Origin: Pomphorhynchus laevis
Lineage: Eukaryota; Acanthocephala; Palaeacanthocephala; Echinorhynchida; Pomphorhynchidae
Assembly (NCBI GenBank): GCA_012934845.2
Contig: WNNJ02003537.1
Span: forward strand, 141,641-205,640
Direction of reading: 5' to 3'
DNA length: 64,000 nucleotides
Part shown: positions 34,439 through 46,453 of the stretch, in pieces
Numbering within the stretch: position 1 is the stretch's first letter
Layout of the letters: the number at the start of each line of letters is the position of its first letter
Translations under genes and position numbers: made by a program
Notes under the pieces: generated by a model
The model's database searches: none
Seen by the model: the letters and a program-made list of their open reading frames with translations, nothing else
Told to the model about the DNA's origin: nothing

Positions 34439-37400
34439 CTAAAATTTAAAATAATATTAAATATTGCATAATTTCGTTGTTTCGTTAAGTACCCTATGCC
34501 TTCTGGGTGAAAAACAATGCTGTTGACTGGTCCGAAATGACCCTTTATCCTACCAAAATCTTCTTCGTAAATCAAATGATACATTCGAGCGTCAAATTTA
34601 CCAGCCGAAACTACTGTAGTTGTGACGTCGTGAGCTTTTTGTCCACCTCCAAGCAAAACCTTATTAATAATTTGAAAGGAAATAAAAAAGATAAATTGAG
34701 AAAAGATTTCTTACGTGATCCTGTTTTGGAGATATGCTAGCAGAATTGACTGGTCGCTCTGTTTTGTAAGTCTTTAATACTTTTAAAGTTTCAATATCCA
34801 TTAGCTAAATAACAAAATTTGCTGACAATGCATTGTTATGATCATTTCAATTAAAATTTCCATTTATACAAATTTGCTATAAAATAATTAATGGATGAAT
34901 AATTCGTATAATATTTTTTGTATATTAATAATCTTTGAACATAAGACAAATGATAATATCGAATTTATTATTAGCATTTGTGACACGACGTAAATAATTT
35001 TGTAATTATCAACATTCACGTGCATATGCAACAACCATATGCACTTGAAATTTAAAAGTAAAAAATTTGTAGGTAACGTTGTTTCATAGGGGATCAAAAC
35101 TTGTTTAAGAATGCTTTTAACTATATAATAAAAAAACATTCCAAAACCCTTTTTAAATTTATTATCATCACAAAATAAAACTAATGTTTATTTGCGTAAA
35201 GAATAAAAATTAAATTAAAAGTGTTTATTAAATATTTGAGTTTTTAAATTTATTTTATACATTTTGAGCTTTTTTCATTTAGTTTTTTTTTACACAAATG
35301 CAAATATCAACAATATTCGAGATAAAAACAACATTAGCGATAATGAACTGAATACAAGAGTTAAAATGAAGATGTAAACACTTTAAATCATATATTTCGA
35401 ACAAATCGAACGACCTCCTGCATAATAAGTAATCAAACTTCGAATAAATCGAATAATTTATAAGTGAGGTAAAATTTAAAAATTGAATCTTAAACGAGTA
35501 ATTAGAAGATTTTTTGTTTCATACAAAAAATATACATATAAGTTGGTAAATATTTTTATTTTAATTCATCGTTAAAACATGCGGAATAAAATAGCCATCA
35601 AAATTTCAAATATTTTTATATGATTTCTGGAATGCTTAAAGATATTTCGTTAATGCGATATGCTGCAAATGTAAACAAAAAATAATTTGTTCGTTAACAA
35701 ATTGTTCAAAAACAAACTAGCAACTAGCGAAATATAAAAATAATCTAGAACTTTTGTTGATTCCCTTCCAAAATTGTAAATTAAACAAATAAATCGATTT
35801 CAATTATTTTTGGTATTATTTTATACTATTTTATATTTTATATTTTGTATGTTTAGAACGAATTTTAGTTCTACACACATTTTTTATAGTTATGGACAAA
35901 ATACAAAATATATCGTATATACAATATTATATATATTATATATAATATTATATATTATAACATATAATATAGGTATATTATATATTATATATAATATGTA
36001 ATATATAATATATATTATATATTATATACAATATTATATCGTATATTTTATAGAACGTTATTTATCATTCAAGTATGATTGCTGAAATTACTAGGATAAA
36101 ATATAAACACTCATATAATAATATATTTAATATATGATATATATTTAAATATCATTTAATATAATAATAACATTAATATATAATATTATTTAATATAAAA
36201 TATATTAAATTATGTTGTCTTAAATTTCAATATTTTGTCAAAAATGAAATCGCATCGAATATAGATGTTCGATGTGCATCATGATGTAAAATATTTTCGA
36301 ATGTTTTCTGGTGTTTATAGATATGATAACCTATTCATCTTTACAATTGTAATCATTGATTTCAATGATTACATTTAAATCATTGAAAGATTAGGAATGA
36401 GATCAATCAAACCCAAAGATATTTCGTTATTAAACGATATCATGAAATCAAGAATAGTTGAGATGAGCGAAGACATCCTTACACAAATTGTATATAGAAT
36501 CAAAAGCAGTATAGTACGAATTAGTTTACAACTGGACTAATCAACTGATGTCACCAATATGAGTCATTTGCTTGTCTTCGTTCGTTATGTAGAAGACGCG
36601 TCATTTCGTGATGAATTTTTATTTTGCACAAAGTTGGAATTAACTGCCAAATCAACTGTCATTTTCGGATTGTTACATGATTTCTTAAAACGCATGGTAT
36701 CGACTGGAATAAAATTGGTTCTATCTGCATAGGCGGTGCGCATTCAATGTTAGGGCGCATGCCAGGTTTTGTGAGTTTAGTAAAAAATGTTTTTCCATAT
36801 ATTGTTAACATTCATTGTGTTACAGTCAATTTATAATTAATTATTAATAATTAATTAGTAATTATAATTAATGATTAGTCATGTAAAACTAATAATTCTA
36901 ATTACAGGATTAATCTTTTAAATAAATAATGTATATCACCGTAAATGTGATATCACCGTAAAGACTACAGTCTTTTAATATTTTAGAGTCGTTGTTTTTG
37001 GTTTTTATGTTATTCTATTAAATTGTCTTTTATATTATTTATGTTATCTTTTTGTAAGAAACGTTTATTGTAAAATCATTTATTCTGTTTCTCAGATTTA
37101 TCCAAATGATCCATAAGCTGTTTTACCTTTCGTGAGGACTTAATATACCTGTGATCTGTAAAATTATCCTCATTTTATTAGAAAATTTTAGGGTTGGGTC
37201 ACGAACCAGGAGGAACAATGTTGGGTCACTGTTCAAGAATGGATAAGAAACTTTTCTCTATATATTAAAACCAAAATTCTTTTTCAGAACCAAGAAATAA
37301 TAATAATTTATTATATATCAAAAATATATAATATTCTAAAATCTAATATCAAATTATCTATTAATCATATTATCTAATTATTTTATATTTATTTGATAAT

Positions 37401-40400
37401 CCTCATCAAATATAAATTATTATATCAAATAAATATTTATTAATTTGATATTAATAGATAATTCGATATTTGATTTTATAATATTATATATTTTTTGATA
37501 TTTTCTCTTTTAGGACCACGGCGACTGAAATTTCATCATGCGTATGAACAAATTTTTTAAACGAAAACACACATTGGAAAATATTTATGTTATACAAACA
37601 ATTTTTGATACAGTATTGATGATATGCTTAAATTCATAAGTTAACATATCAATAAGATTTGTTTATCTTCGATTTTGTTTTAAAAATCTGCAATTTAATT
37701 TATATCACCTTCGCAGTATGGTCTGAAGACGAAGTAATAAGAAATATCATATTGTTATCCGTTTGAAGATCTGTAATTTCATCGTCGTGAACCTTTTGCT
37801 CGCGCGTAATCTCGTGTAACTTTGAACAGCCTCTTTTAAAATAATAGCGAATAATCGAAAAATCTTACTTTTGTGTCCCATTGACATACAGTTCCATCAG
37901 TATGTGCAGTTACAATGTACTCATCCAATGTTCCCCAGTGTGACTGTCGAATGGTTTTATTAAAATCATCAATTTTCTCTATCCATCGTGTATCTTTGAC
38001 AAAAATAAATAAATCATGTCACAAAACTGGTTTCCGTTTTAAAGCATATTTAAATTTAAACATAAATGTTGAGTTTACAAACAAAACAGAGTAAATAAAT
38101 TATTAATAGATAATTAATATACCTTTAAATTAATTAATTTAAAATTAAAATTTAATTTTAAATTAATTAATTAATCATACCTTTAAATTTATGAATATAA
38201 AGCGTTTTCTATTTAAATTTTAAAAATATTTGTTTAAATGAAAACAAATGTGTTTTAAAAAAACGCGTGTTTAAATGGCGTGCGTTTTAACATGGACACC
38301 ATGGTAAAATTCGCTTAGCTAGAATTACTATCAATTCCTGCATTTCTCCATGTATTTGCAACAACTGTAAAAGTTCTTGCGCTACTCTTCATTTATTTCG
38401 CTGTTCAATACTTTGAAACACCCTAGTAGCAATTATAAATACATTAACTTTATATCAATTTTTACTTTGTATATTAAAATATTATTTAATAATAATATTT
38501 AATATTAATAAATAATATTTAATATAATATATTAAAAATATATGTTTTATATTTGATGTATCATTTTAAGTAATTGTATTTCTTAAGGGAATATACATCA
38601 GGAGTATAAATATAAGAACAAAAATAAAAACTAACAATATAAATAAAACTTATATTTGAAATAATATAAGTAATTAATAATTACTTATTTAATTATTAAT
38701 TATTTAATAATTAAATAATTATTAATTTTTATTAATTATTTATAATAATAAATAATTGCTAGATTTGATTATATATTTAAACGTTGAAAATATATATTAA
38801 TCAGATCAGGTGACTTAATTTTACGTATATTAAATTATTTATAAAAAATAGTGGTAAATAAAAATAAAATAATAAAATTATAAAATTATAAGTAATAAAT
38901 AATTAAAATCTAAAATTGACATTGAAGTCAATATTTATAAGTTAAATAAAAAATAACAATTTTAATATTATTGTGTTAATTTATATATTTTACCATTTTA
39001 TGTTTGATCGTAATTTTATAGTAACCTAGTTTAAAATATCAATCTATTAAATTATTTAAATGATTTTGCAGTCAATATCGTTACAAATTGTTGCAATTAT
39101 TAAAATTTCATTATTTAAATCAATTTAAAATAAAAAATTGAAAAAAAAAATAAAAATCAATTTTTATTGATTTGACTAATAGATAACAAACTATGTATCA
39201 GAATAAGGATTAGAGGTCATCAGAAGATGACCTGTTTAAACAAGATGAACTTGTTTAAATTATTTTGGAGCCAATATCGTTACATATTGTTTAAATTCTT
39301 AAAGTTTAAATATTTAAAGTATTGTATTTTATATTATATGGAATGCATGAATGATCATGCAAAAATATGTTTCTTGTAACTTTAAATGTCATCTTCACGA
39401 TATAAATTAATAGTAGTTTTAGTTAATGTTAATTTAATGTTCATATCTAGATATACACCTTCTTTATCATTAATATTGGTTTTGTTAAGAATGAGGCTAC
39501 CTGGATAAATGTGCTCACTAATTGAATAAAAATTGTTAAAGTTAAATACTAGCATATAGCATCAATATAATATGTAGCATCAATATATATTTCATATCTT
39601 TATATAGATTTATATAAAAAATATTATAGATTTATTTTTTAAACAGTTATGAACAAATTCATATTATATAAAGCTTAAAAATAAGTAAGCTATAATTGGG
39701 CTACTATTACTTCCTATTGCCACATTTTTCATTTGTCTAAATATGGTTGTCCTACTTTTAAATAATTTTGATTTATCAAAATATTTAAGGATTCTATTAA
39801 TTTAATTTTATCCATATATTTATATTTACTTGATGGTTTAACTTTTGTTAGATAGGCGTTATAATTATTATAACATATATATGTATATCTTTTTCCGAAT
39901 ATAAGATTAATTAATTTTACTAACGCTTGTTTAATATCTAATAAACCTAGATTTGTATAAAGAGTACTAAAATCGTATGTATTTATATTTTGAAAATTTA
40001 TTCCTTTTGTCTGTTCTAAAAATTCTTTTGTAGAATTAATACCGAAATAGTGTTTTATACCAGTATTAATTTCGATTACCTTGCAATATTTTTTAACGTG
40101 TGCTTTAATTACTTTTAGTATTTTATTCATATAGACAGAAAGTGGTTTTAATGTACATTTAAACGCACTACATATGAACCTACGTTTTATTGGATTTTTA
40201 TGTAATTTTGAATTCCAATATAATATAGGCATAGTTTTATTATCAAATTCAACCTTTATACCATTTTTATCCATTATAGAACAGTGACTTGTAATAATTG
40301 TTTCTAAACTCAACTCACTACGTTCATATGTCTACATTTAAATAATTTTGATTTATCAAAATATTTAAGGCTTCTATTAATTCAATTTTATTAATACAAT

Positions 40401-43400
40401 TAGTGAGCACATTTATCCAGAAAGCCTTATTCTTAGCAAAACCAATATTAATGATAAAGAAGGTATATATCTAGATATGAATATTAAATTAACATTAAAT
40501 AAAACTACTATTAATTTATATCGTAAGGATGACATATTTAAATTTACAAGAAACATATTTTTGCATGAGCATTCATGCATACCGTATAATATAAAATATA
40601 ATACATTAAATAATGGAATTTTAAGAATTGCAACAATATGTAAAGATATTGGCTTTCTTCAAAATCATTTAAATAATTTTATAGATGCATATTTTAAACT
40701 AGGTTACTATAAAAATAACATCAAGCAGAAAATAGTAAAATATATAAATCAACACAATAATATAAAGAATAAATTTAAACTCTTAAGTGGCAAATTTTTA
40801 TGGATAAATATTATTATATTATGAATGATATATTATTTTTAAAATACTTTATACAATTTATCTCATCCTATTAGCCAATTTATTAAAATATATGTATTTA
40901 TAAAATCTCATACTATTAGCCACCATTGTTCAGAGAAGGGAGACCAAGATGATTATGTATTAATTACTTTTAATTTATATCGTAAAGATGACATATTTAA
41001 ATTTACCAGAAACATATTTTTGCATGAGCATTCATGCATACTATATAATATAAAATATAATACATTAAATAATGAAATTTTAAGAATTGCAACAATATGT
41101 AATGATATCAACTTTCTTCAAAATCATTTAAATAATTTAATAGATTGATATTTTAAACTAGGTTACTATAAAAATAACATCAAACAGAAAATAGTAAAAT
41201 ATATAAATCAACACAATAATATAAAAAATAAATTTAAAATTATTAGCGGAAAATTTTTATGGATGGATAATAAATAATATACTTTGTATTAGAATAAGAT
41301 ACTATATAATCCAATTTCACCAGTAATTTTATTTCTTATTAGAATTAAGATTAGAGGTCATCAGATGGAACTGCTATATAATCAAATTTCAGAGTATATT
41401 CCAAGACCTATTACATAGCAGCGGGGCCGAATACATGTTAATCATGTGTTTACTTTCATGTAATTTGATTATATTGCGTAAATCGTCATTATCGAATATA
41501 GAAAAATTTATATTGCATTAGAAAACTTTTTATGTATGGATAATTAAATAATTGGATTTGTATTAGAATAAGATACTATATAAATTTCTAAGAAGAAATA
41601 CGTCATTAGCATGTATTTGACCCAGCTGCTATGTTGGGTCAATGAATTAGGGGCGGATAATTATAACATAGCAGTTCCTCTTAAAAAAACTGTTCCTTAG
41701 TCAAATACATCGTATATTTTTTTAACATTATACAATTATTTATTATTTAATATTATTTATTTATTTTTTATTTATTATTATTTTAAATTTGTTAAAATAT
41801 ATATCAGTATTATATTTTATTTATAAATAATATAAAATACGTAGACTCAATTAGCTGATCTGATTTATACGTAACAGCTAGGAAAGTGGATCAAACAATC
41901 AGTTCAGTTAACTATTATCCGTATTTTAGATTATATAAATTTAAAAATGTAAATACCTTAATTAAATGAACTTATTTTACAGAGAAAATAACCCTTAAGT
42001 GTTTAATAATAATTTGTTTCAATTTTTTTTTAATATTTGAAATATCAGCCACAAATATATTGAAGAAATATATCAAAGAACGAATTCACGTCGGATCGTA
42101 CACAAAATCTATAATCAATATAATACGATCCCTTACCAAAAGTCGTGCCACAATCAGAAGAATTTCAGCTCACAGTTGCATTCAAGTTAAATTAAAAACA
42201 TTTAAAGAATAAAATATAAATAAATATAAAGAATAAATTTAAACTTTTAAGTAGAAAATTTTTATGGATACATAAGAATTGCCTTAATATGGAATTATAT
42301 TGGTTTTAGCCAAACTCGTTTAAATAATAAAATGGACGTATATTTTAAATTAGTTACTAACAAATATTTAAGGTTTCTGTTAATGTTTGATATAATTATG
42401 TTTCTTGTACATTAGAATATGTCATTTTTACGATATAAAATTGCTTCTAAAATCAATTTGCTTATAAAAACACAGATTTGTGAACTAAATTTGTATTTTC
42501 TGTTTTTATTGCAACCTGCTATCGTCTTTAAGAAAATCCCGTAAAACATAAAATATTATTGATGCATTTGAATATTAAAATGTAATATTACGATTGTGCT
42601 AGATATAATTTACATAAACATTTTACATAAAGTTTATGTAGAATTGAGTACTAAATTGTTCATAATAAAAATGTTTACATTTTTATATGTTATATATTAC
42701 ATGTTACATTTTATGTTTCATCTTTATTCAAATAATATTTTTATATTTGATAACACACCTATTTATATATTGCTATTATAATTATAATCACTTAAAAGTC
42801 GGACCAGTATTCAGAGAATAAGGCAAATTCGAACACGACCCTATTGAGCACATAAATCTATTCAAATCTAATCAGCGCTATTATATTTAATGCTATATTT
42901 ATATAATATTCATTTAATCTTTCAATTGTATCTGGATTTGTCATTAGGAATAAATATATAAATAACAAAAAAATAAATCAGAGGTCGAAATAATTTTCAC
43001 CTTCGAATCAATGTGGTGATTTTAACATGGAAAATTTACATCACTCTATTTTAACTGACTGTTGTGTGACATCAAGTAACGATATGAAACCTGATAGAGC
43101 ATCAATAGTTCACAAAAACTACATATCTTTAATCTAAGACAAATAATTTACTTTGAATCAGATTAATTACTTTAGAGTTATTTTTAACAAATTACTTTGG
43201 ATGACTTGTAAAAAATTCGATAACTGTTAACTTCTAATTTTTTTATATTTACAAATAATAATATATTATTTTTATATTTATAAACTATAAAATATTTTAT
43301 ATTATATTTTTTATTTATATCTTTATGTTATTATAATTTTATATCAAATTATTATTTCTATCAATCATTATCTTTATCAAAAATCTTGATTTATATTAAC

Positions 43401-44559
43401 TAATCGAATAAAAATAAATATTTAAAAATATATAATATTTTATAAACCGACAGCTATCTTTTACTGTTGTGAATATTCATTGCTTACACGAGTTGTATTC
43501 TTTATCGGTCGGTTTCATATAATCCTCGAGTGGTTGTTTGAATCCTATTAGCGTCACTGTACACTACAATCAGCGTGGGTGGACCTCATCAGCAGTGAGC
43601 TCACGCCTACATTTTTTGGTTTGGTCATGTTACTGTTTCTGCTGAATTCCTTGTTGCTGAAATGCTGGTTTATATTTGGCTCTTTATACCAAATTACACA
43701 ATTTATGTGTTCGATAGTTGATGTGGGCGGTATAATCATTTTTATATAAAATTATTTATTATATCAAACGTCATCTTTATCCAAAATTATATAAATAATA
43801 AAAATTATTTTTATGATATTTTGATTATTACTGGTAATTTATTATAAATTTTTAAAATATTATAAATATTTAAACAAATACAATTATAATTATCAGTTAA
43901 TTTTTACTAATTAAATAAAAAATAGATGAAATTTTATACAACGCTGACATTTATTTTTTTATCTGAAGAAATATGATTTATTTGATTATTGGATTATGTG
44001 ATATTTTTCTTTGTATAAATTGTCTTTTATTTCTCACATTATGACTCAAAGCATTAATATTGTCATGTGATAATAATTTGTGATAAAAATTGTGAAAGCT
44101 TTCCACGTTAAATTTGTAAAAGGTAATGGAGAATCAATAAATTTAAAAAATTAAAACATATCATTAATCACCTGGTTCACGGATGTCTTGAACATACAAG
44201 TTGCTTAATTTTGTCATAATTCCTCCAGTAGCATATGCCATTATATTCCCACAGTATGAAAATGAACACGTTCTAACAACATCCGAAGTTTCGAACTTCC
44301 GTAGCTCTGTTCCCGTTTCAACGTCCCACATCGTGCAAATCGAACCAGCGCTTGCAGTGATAAGATGCTTAGAATCCCAAGTGACATCTATGTCAAAGAT
44401 AGTCGCTTTACCCTTCTCGTAGGTTCCAAGACGTTCTCCATTAGTAGAATACCACACACTAACGATTCCGTCTTTGCTTGATGAAAATAACAAGTCGCCT
44501 TCCTTATTATATAAAACTTTAGTGATTGGTCGTTCGTGTCCACGTAAACACAATGGCCT
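34345..44559 (-). CDS. EIF3I: Eukaryotic translation initiation factor 3 subunit I (WD40)
   Basis: Exons in transcript order: 44559-44172, 37993-37869, 37819-37709, 34804-34715, 34659-34493, 34438-34345. Phases fit throughout (975 bases including the stop); with one start Met from an upstream exon the protein is 325 residues, the usual EIF3I length. It is a seven-bladed WD40 propeller that binds eIF3b and eIF3g in the cytosolic initiation complex. Seen: [85 protein letters not shown]. The first mapped exon starts with [10 protein letters not shown] after TTTGTAATAG, so the ATG must sit in a short upstream exon that I could not place. Two introns are large (2,904 and 6,178 bases) and full of repeats; three are 49-55 bases. 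Confidence 0.93.
34493..34659 (-). CDS. EIF3I: EIF3I exon: LGGGQ / GHFGPVNS segment
   Basis: Encodes [32 protein letters not shown] and [18 protein letters not shown]. Ends in phase 2 at GTACTT; the following 54-base intron has no in-frame stop. Confidence 0.92.
34715..34804 (-). CDS. EIF3I: EIF3I exon: TERPVNSA segment
   Basis: Encodes [20 protein letters not shown] and [10 protein letters not shown], the highly conserved core of EIF3I. Bordered by TTATTTAG and GTAAGA. Confidence 0.93.
34805..36380. other. EIF3I: EIF3I intron, left part
   Basis: AT-rich with a dense TA-type simple repeat at about 35920-36050. Contains a PLE-tail motif (CTAGCAACTAGCGAAATATA) at 35719 and an arm scrap of the 9955 foldback family at 35581. 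Confidence 0.5.
35920..36050. repeat. TA-rich simple sequence tract
   Basis: Long runs of ATATTATATATAATAT-type sequence able to form hairpins on either strand. Confidence 0.7.
36390..36840 (+). mobile_element. hAT (ZBED5/FAM200-like) transposase remnant in EIF3I intron
   Basis: Encodes [20 protein letters not shown], then [19 protein letters not shown] and [20 protein letters not shown], followed by degraded [20 protein letters not shown]. The LD.STDV...LLVFVRYV...EFLFC pattern is that of ZBED5/FAM200-type hAT transposases. It is a different hAT lineage from the element at 24397 and has no visible ends. Confidence 0.78.
36841..37708. other. EIF3I: Remaining EIF3I intron
   Basis: AT-rich, including an inverted AT-rich stretch around 37310-37500 (ATATCAAAAATATATAATAT mirrored later). 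No coding is seen. Confidence 0.45.
37709..37819 (-). CDS. EIF3I: EIF3I exon: blade with SSSDHTAK
   Basis: Encodes [20 protein letters not shown] and [10 protein letters not shown]. Acceptor TGTTCAAAG is the only nearby AG giving the right phase. The preceding intron is 49 bases. Confidence 0.88.
37869..37993 (-). CDS. EIF3I: EIF3I exon: middle blade
   Basis: Encodes [20 protein letters not shown] and [18 protein letters not shown], matching the blade with the IIAGHESG-like strand of EIF3I. Acceptor TTTGTCAAAG, donor GTAAGA. Confidence 0.88.
38990..40333 (-). mobile_element. Penelope-like element copy, best preserved minus-strand RT N-terminal half
   Basis: In the 6.2-kb EIF3I intron. The - strand open segment 40313-39729 encodes [60 protein letters not shown] and [19 protein letters not shown], the early RT motifs. 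39600-39290 continues with a decayed catalytic part, and 38990-39110 is a scrap of the 3' end. Confidence 0.82.
40335..40830 (+). mobile_element. PLE RT 3' half, head-to-head with the previous copy
   Basis: Opens with a short inverted scrap, then a + strand frame with [40 protein letters not shown] and [20 protein letters not shown] up to [16 protein letters not shown]. Together with 38990-40333 it makes an inverted junction at about 40335-40395. Confidence 0.78.
40968..41280 (+). mobile_element. Another PLE RT 3' fragment
   Basis: Repeats the block from [20 protein letters not shown] to [15 protein letters not shown] seen at 40510-40790, so two similar truncated copies follow each other directly. 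Confidence 0.75.
41281..44171. other. EIF3I: EIF3I intron, right part
   Basis: Contains PLE tail motifs at 41340-41420 and 41580-41700, an ACGTAGACTCAATTAGCTGA motif at 41839, a PLE scrap at 42225-42440 and long AT-rich sequence. 43450-43745 is less AT-rich but not recognised. Confidence 0.45.
44172..44559 (-). CDS. EIF3I: EIF3I exon: first WD repeats
   Basis: Encodes the N-terminal third from [10 protein letters not shown] to DIREP, including [18 protein letters not shown] and [11 protein letters not shown]. The donor is CCAG/GTGATT, chosen because it restores phase with the exon at 37993. Confidence 0.92.
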
Positions 44560-44561
44560 CT

Positions 44562-44805
44562 ATTACAAATAAAAAAGATCACCGAAAAATTACAAAATAA
44601 ATTTAAAAAGATCATATCGAAACCATTTATTAAAGGCAATGCTATTATTAGTCAGTAAAGCGGTTTATGTGATATTATAGAAAAAATCAACTTCTTATTA
44701 GCATATTGGTTTTTTCTCGAAATATCTGCTGCATTGCGAAAAAATATACAATAAATATTGTTCCTGATGCATTTAAATCGTCTTGTTGGTAGTCGGTTGA
44801 ATTTC
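44562..44805. other. EIF3I: Upstream flank of EIF3I exon
   Basis: The expected short first exon with the ATG is not identified. An ATG/GT at about 44617 on the - strand would join in phase but has a weak donor. Confidence 0.25.
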
Positions 44806-45288
44806 ATTTTGTTGAGATATTTCCGGACCACTTCGACTAACTTGTATTTTAGCTGGCTACATAATAGCTTCAGCTATCAGGTCGCATTTCGACAGACAGC
44901 ATGCTGTCCAGACAACTCCACAAGGCGTGACTCATCAGTGGACGTCCCTGTATCATCGTTGTTTCGTCCCTCAGCATGCACTATATTGACGATAAACATG
45001 GTGGTTCACCATGGAGGACTGTATCATCGTTGTTTCGTCCATCAACATGCACTAAATTGACGATAAACATGGTGGTCCACAATGGTGGACCACCATGTTT
45101 ATCGTCAATATAGTGCATGCTGAGGGACGAAACAACGATGATACAGGGACGTCCGCTGATGAGTCCCGCCCTGTGGAGTTGTCTGGACCGCATGCTTTCT
45201 GTCGTAATGACACCTGATAGCTGAAGCTATTATGTAGCCAGCTAAAATACAAGTTAGTCGAAAAGGTCCGGAAATATCTCAACAAAAT
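44806..45288. repeat. Palindromic element: 199-bp inverted arms with a tandem centre
   Basis: Arms 44806-45004 and 45090-45288 are colinear reverse complements with scattered mismatches. The middle (45005-45089) holds an extra copy of the inner arm segment (ATCATCGTTGTTTCGTCC, GACGATAAACATGGTGG). On the + strand the right arm contains GGGACGAAAC about 24 bases before CTGATGAGTCCC, boxes reminiscent of a hammerhead core in permuted order. Confidence 0.85.
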
Positions 45289-45604
45289 ATTGTTTTTATC
45301 AATACATATTTTTACTATAAAATATGGAAAAATCGAAAAATCAACACAAATGTAAAAAAACATTAAATCTTTCCTTCAAAATACAAAAATTACATTTAAT
45401 TCAGACGTAAAAGAAATTATTTGCATATTTTCTATAGTCCATATTATTAGAAATATCGGTAAACTGAGATGTTTGGATAGTCAGTAATCGATCGCACAAG
45501 CAGGAAATATAAATTTGTAATTCATAATAGAATATTTTGAATTTATTTTTAATGTAAAGTAAATTAAAAATGTGGTGTTTCTATCATAAAAATGTGCTGT
45601 TTTT

Positions 45605-46060
45605 ATCATTGTTGGTGTTTCCAATCGTGCTTAATAAGGCGCAAAGTATTATTTATTTCACAATTTTGATCCAAAATTTCGGAGACATGTGGGCACACCA
45701 TTATCAAGGGTTATCCAATCTGAAATTAAAAAGCACTTAAAAATAGTACAAAAAACAGTCAATAATAAACAACGTCTATTTAACCATTAGGTGATACTAA
45801 AAATTGCCCAGCTATCATTCGAGGATTTAATTTCAGAGTAAGTTCTGGTTTATTTCCTGAAATGATCATCATTTAGGCTAATGCAAATCACCTCCGTTAT
45901 TTTTCTTTTACATCAAATTTTCTTTTTATATTCTATTTTTATATTTCGCTAGCTGCAAAATCAGAAGAAAAAAAGAACAAAATGTGTTCATCTGTACCAT
46001 TTGATGAACAAATTGTATGCCTTTTGATGCTAGCAGCAGCTAGCGAAATATTAAAATAAA
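45605..46060 (+). repeat. 456-bp inverted-repeat arm, left of innexin
   Basis: Near-perfect reverse complement of 48546-49001, position by position (coordinates sum to 94606). The inner end carries TTTCGCTAGCTGC-type hairpin sequence (GCTAGCAGCAGCTAGCGAAA) that resembles PLE 3' tails. No coding is recognised. Confidence 0.92.
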
Positions 46061-46453
46061 TAAATGTTTACTGTTCTCGCTCCAAAATAATAAAAAATGC
46101 AATTTTGTAATGATTATTTCAAAAGTAATCATTATTATAATTTAAATATTAATTATTAAAAATTATTTAATTCTGCTATCTAATTGTTATATAATAAATA
46201 AAAAAATATAATTAAATTGTACTAATATTTAAACAAGGCTATTTGATATACCAATTGATAAATGAAATCGTACAAAAACAAAACGTATAGAGACAAAATT
46301 AAACGAATTAAACGTGTAATAATAAAATTAAAAATAAATCGAAAATGAAAAAGAGTAACTGTAAAAACAAGAAAACAAAGAATTAATAAAAAAGACACGT
46401 AAATATTAAATTCAAAAAATCGAAAGGTACTAGACTATTATAAATGTTTAGAA
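46061..46453. other. Spacer before innexin start
   Basis: AT-rich, no recognisable promoter. About 46320-46440 is A-rich on the + strand. Confidence 0.4.

Noticed and set aside
35810-36001. 63-codon ORF over TA-rich DNA
   Set aside because: Low-complexity Ile/Tyr-rich translation of a simple repeat.
43590-43625. CTGATGAGGTCC on the minus strand as a third hammerhead
   Set aside because: No GAAAC box with a matching stem II follows within a sensible distance.
44610-44620. Minus-strand ATG/GTTTCG as the EIF3I start exon
   Set aside because: Phase would fit a lone ATG exon but the donor is weak and nothing else supports it.
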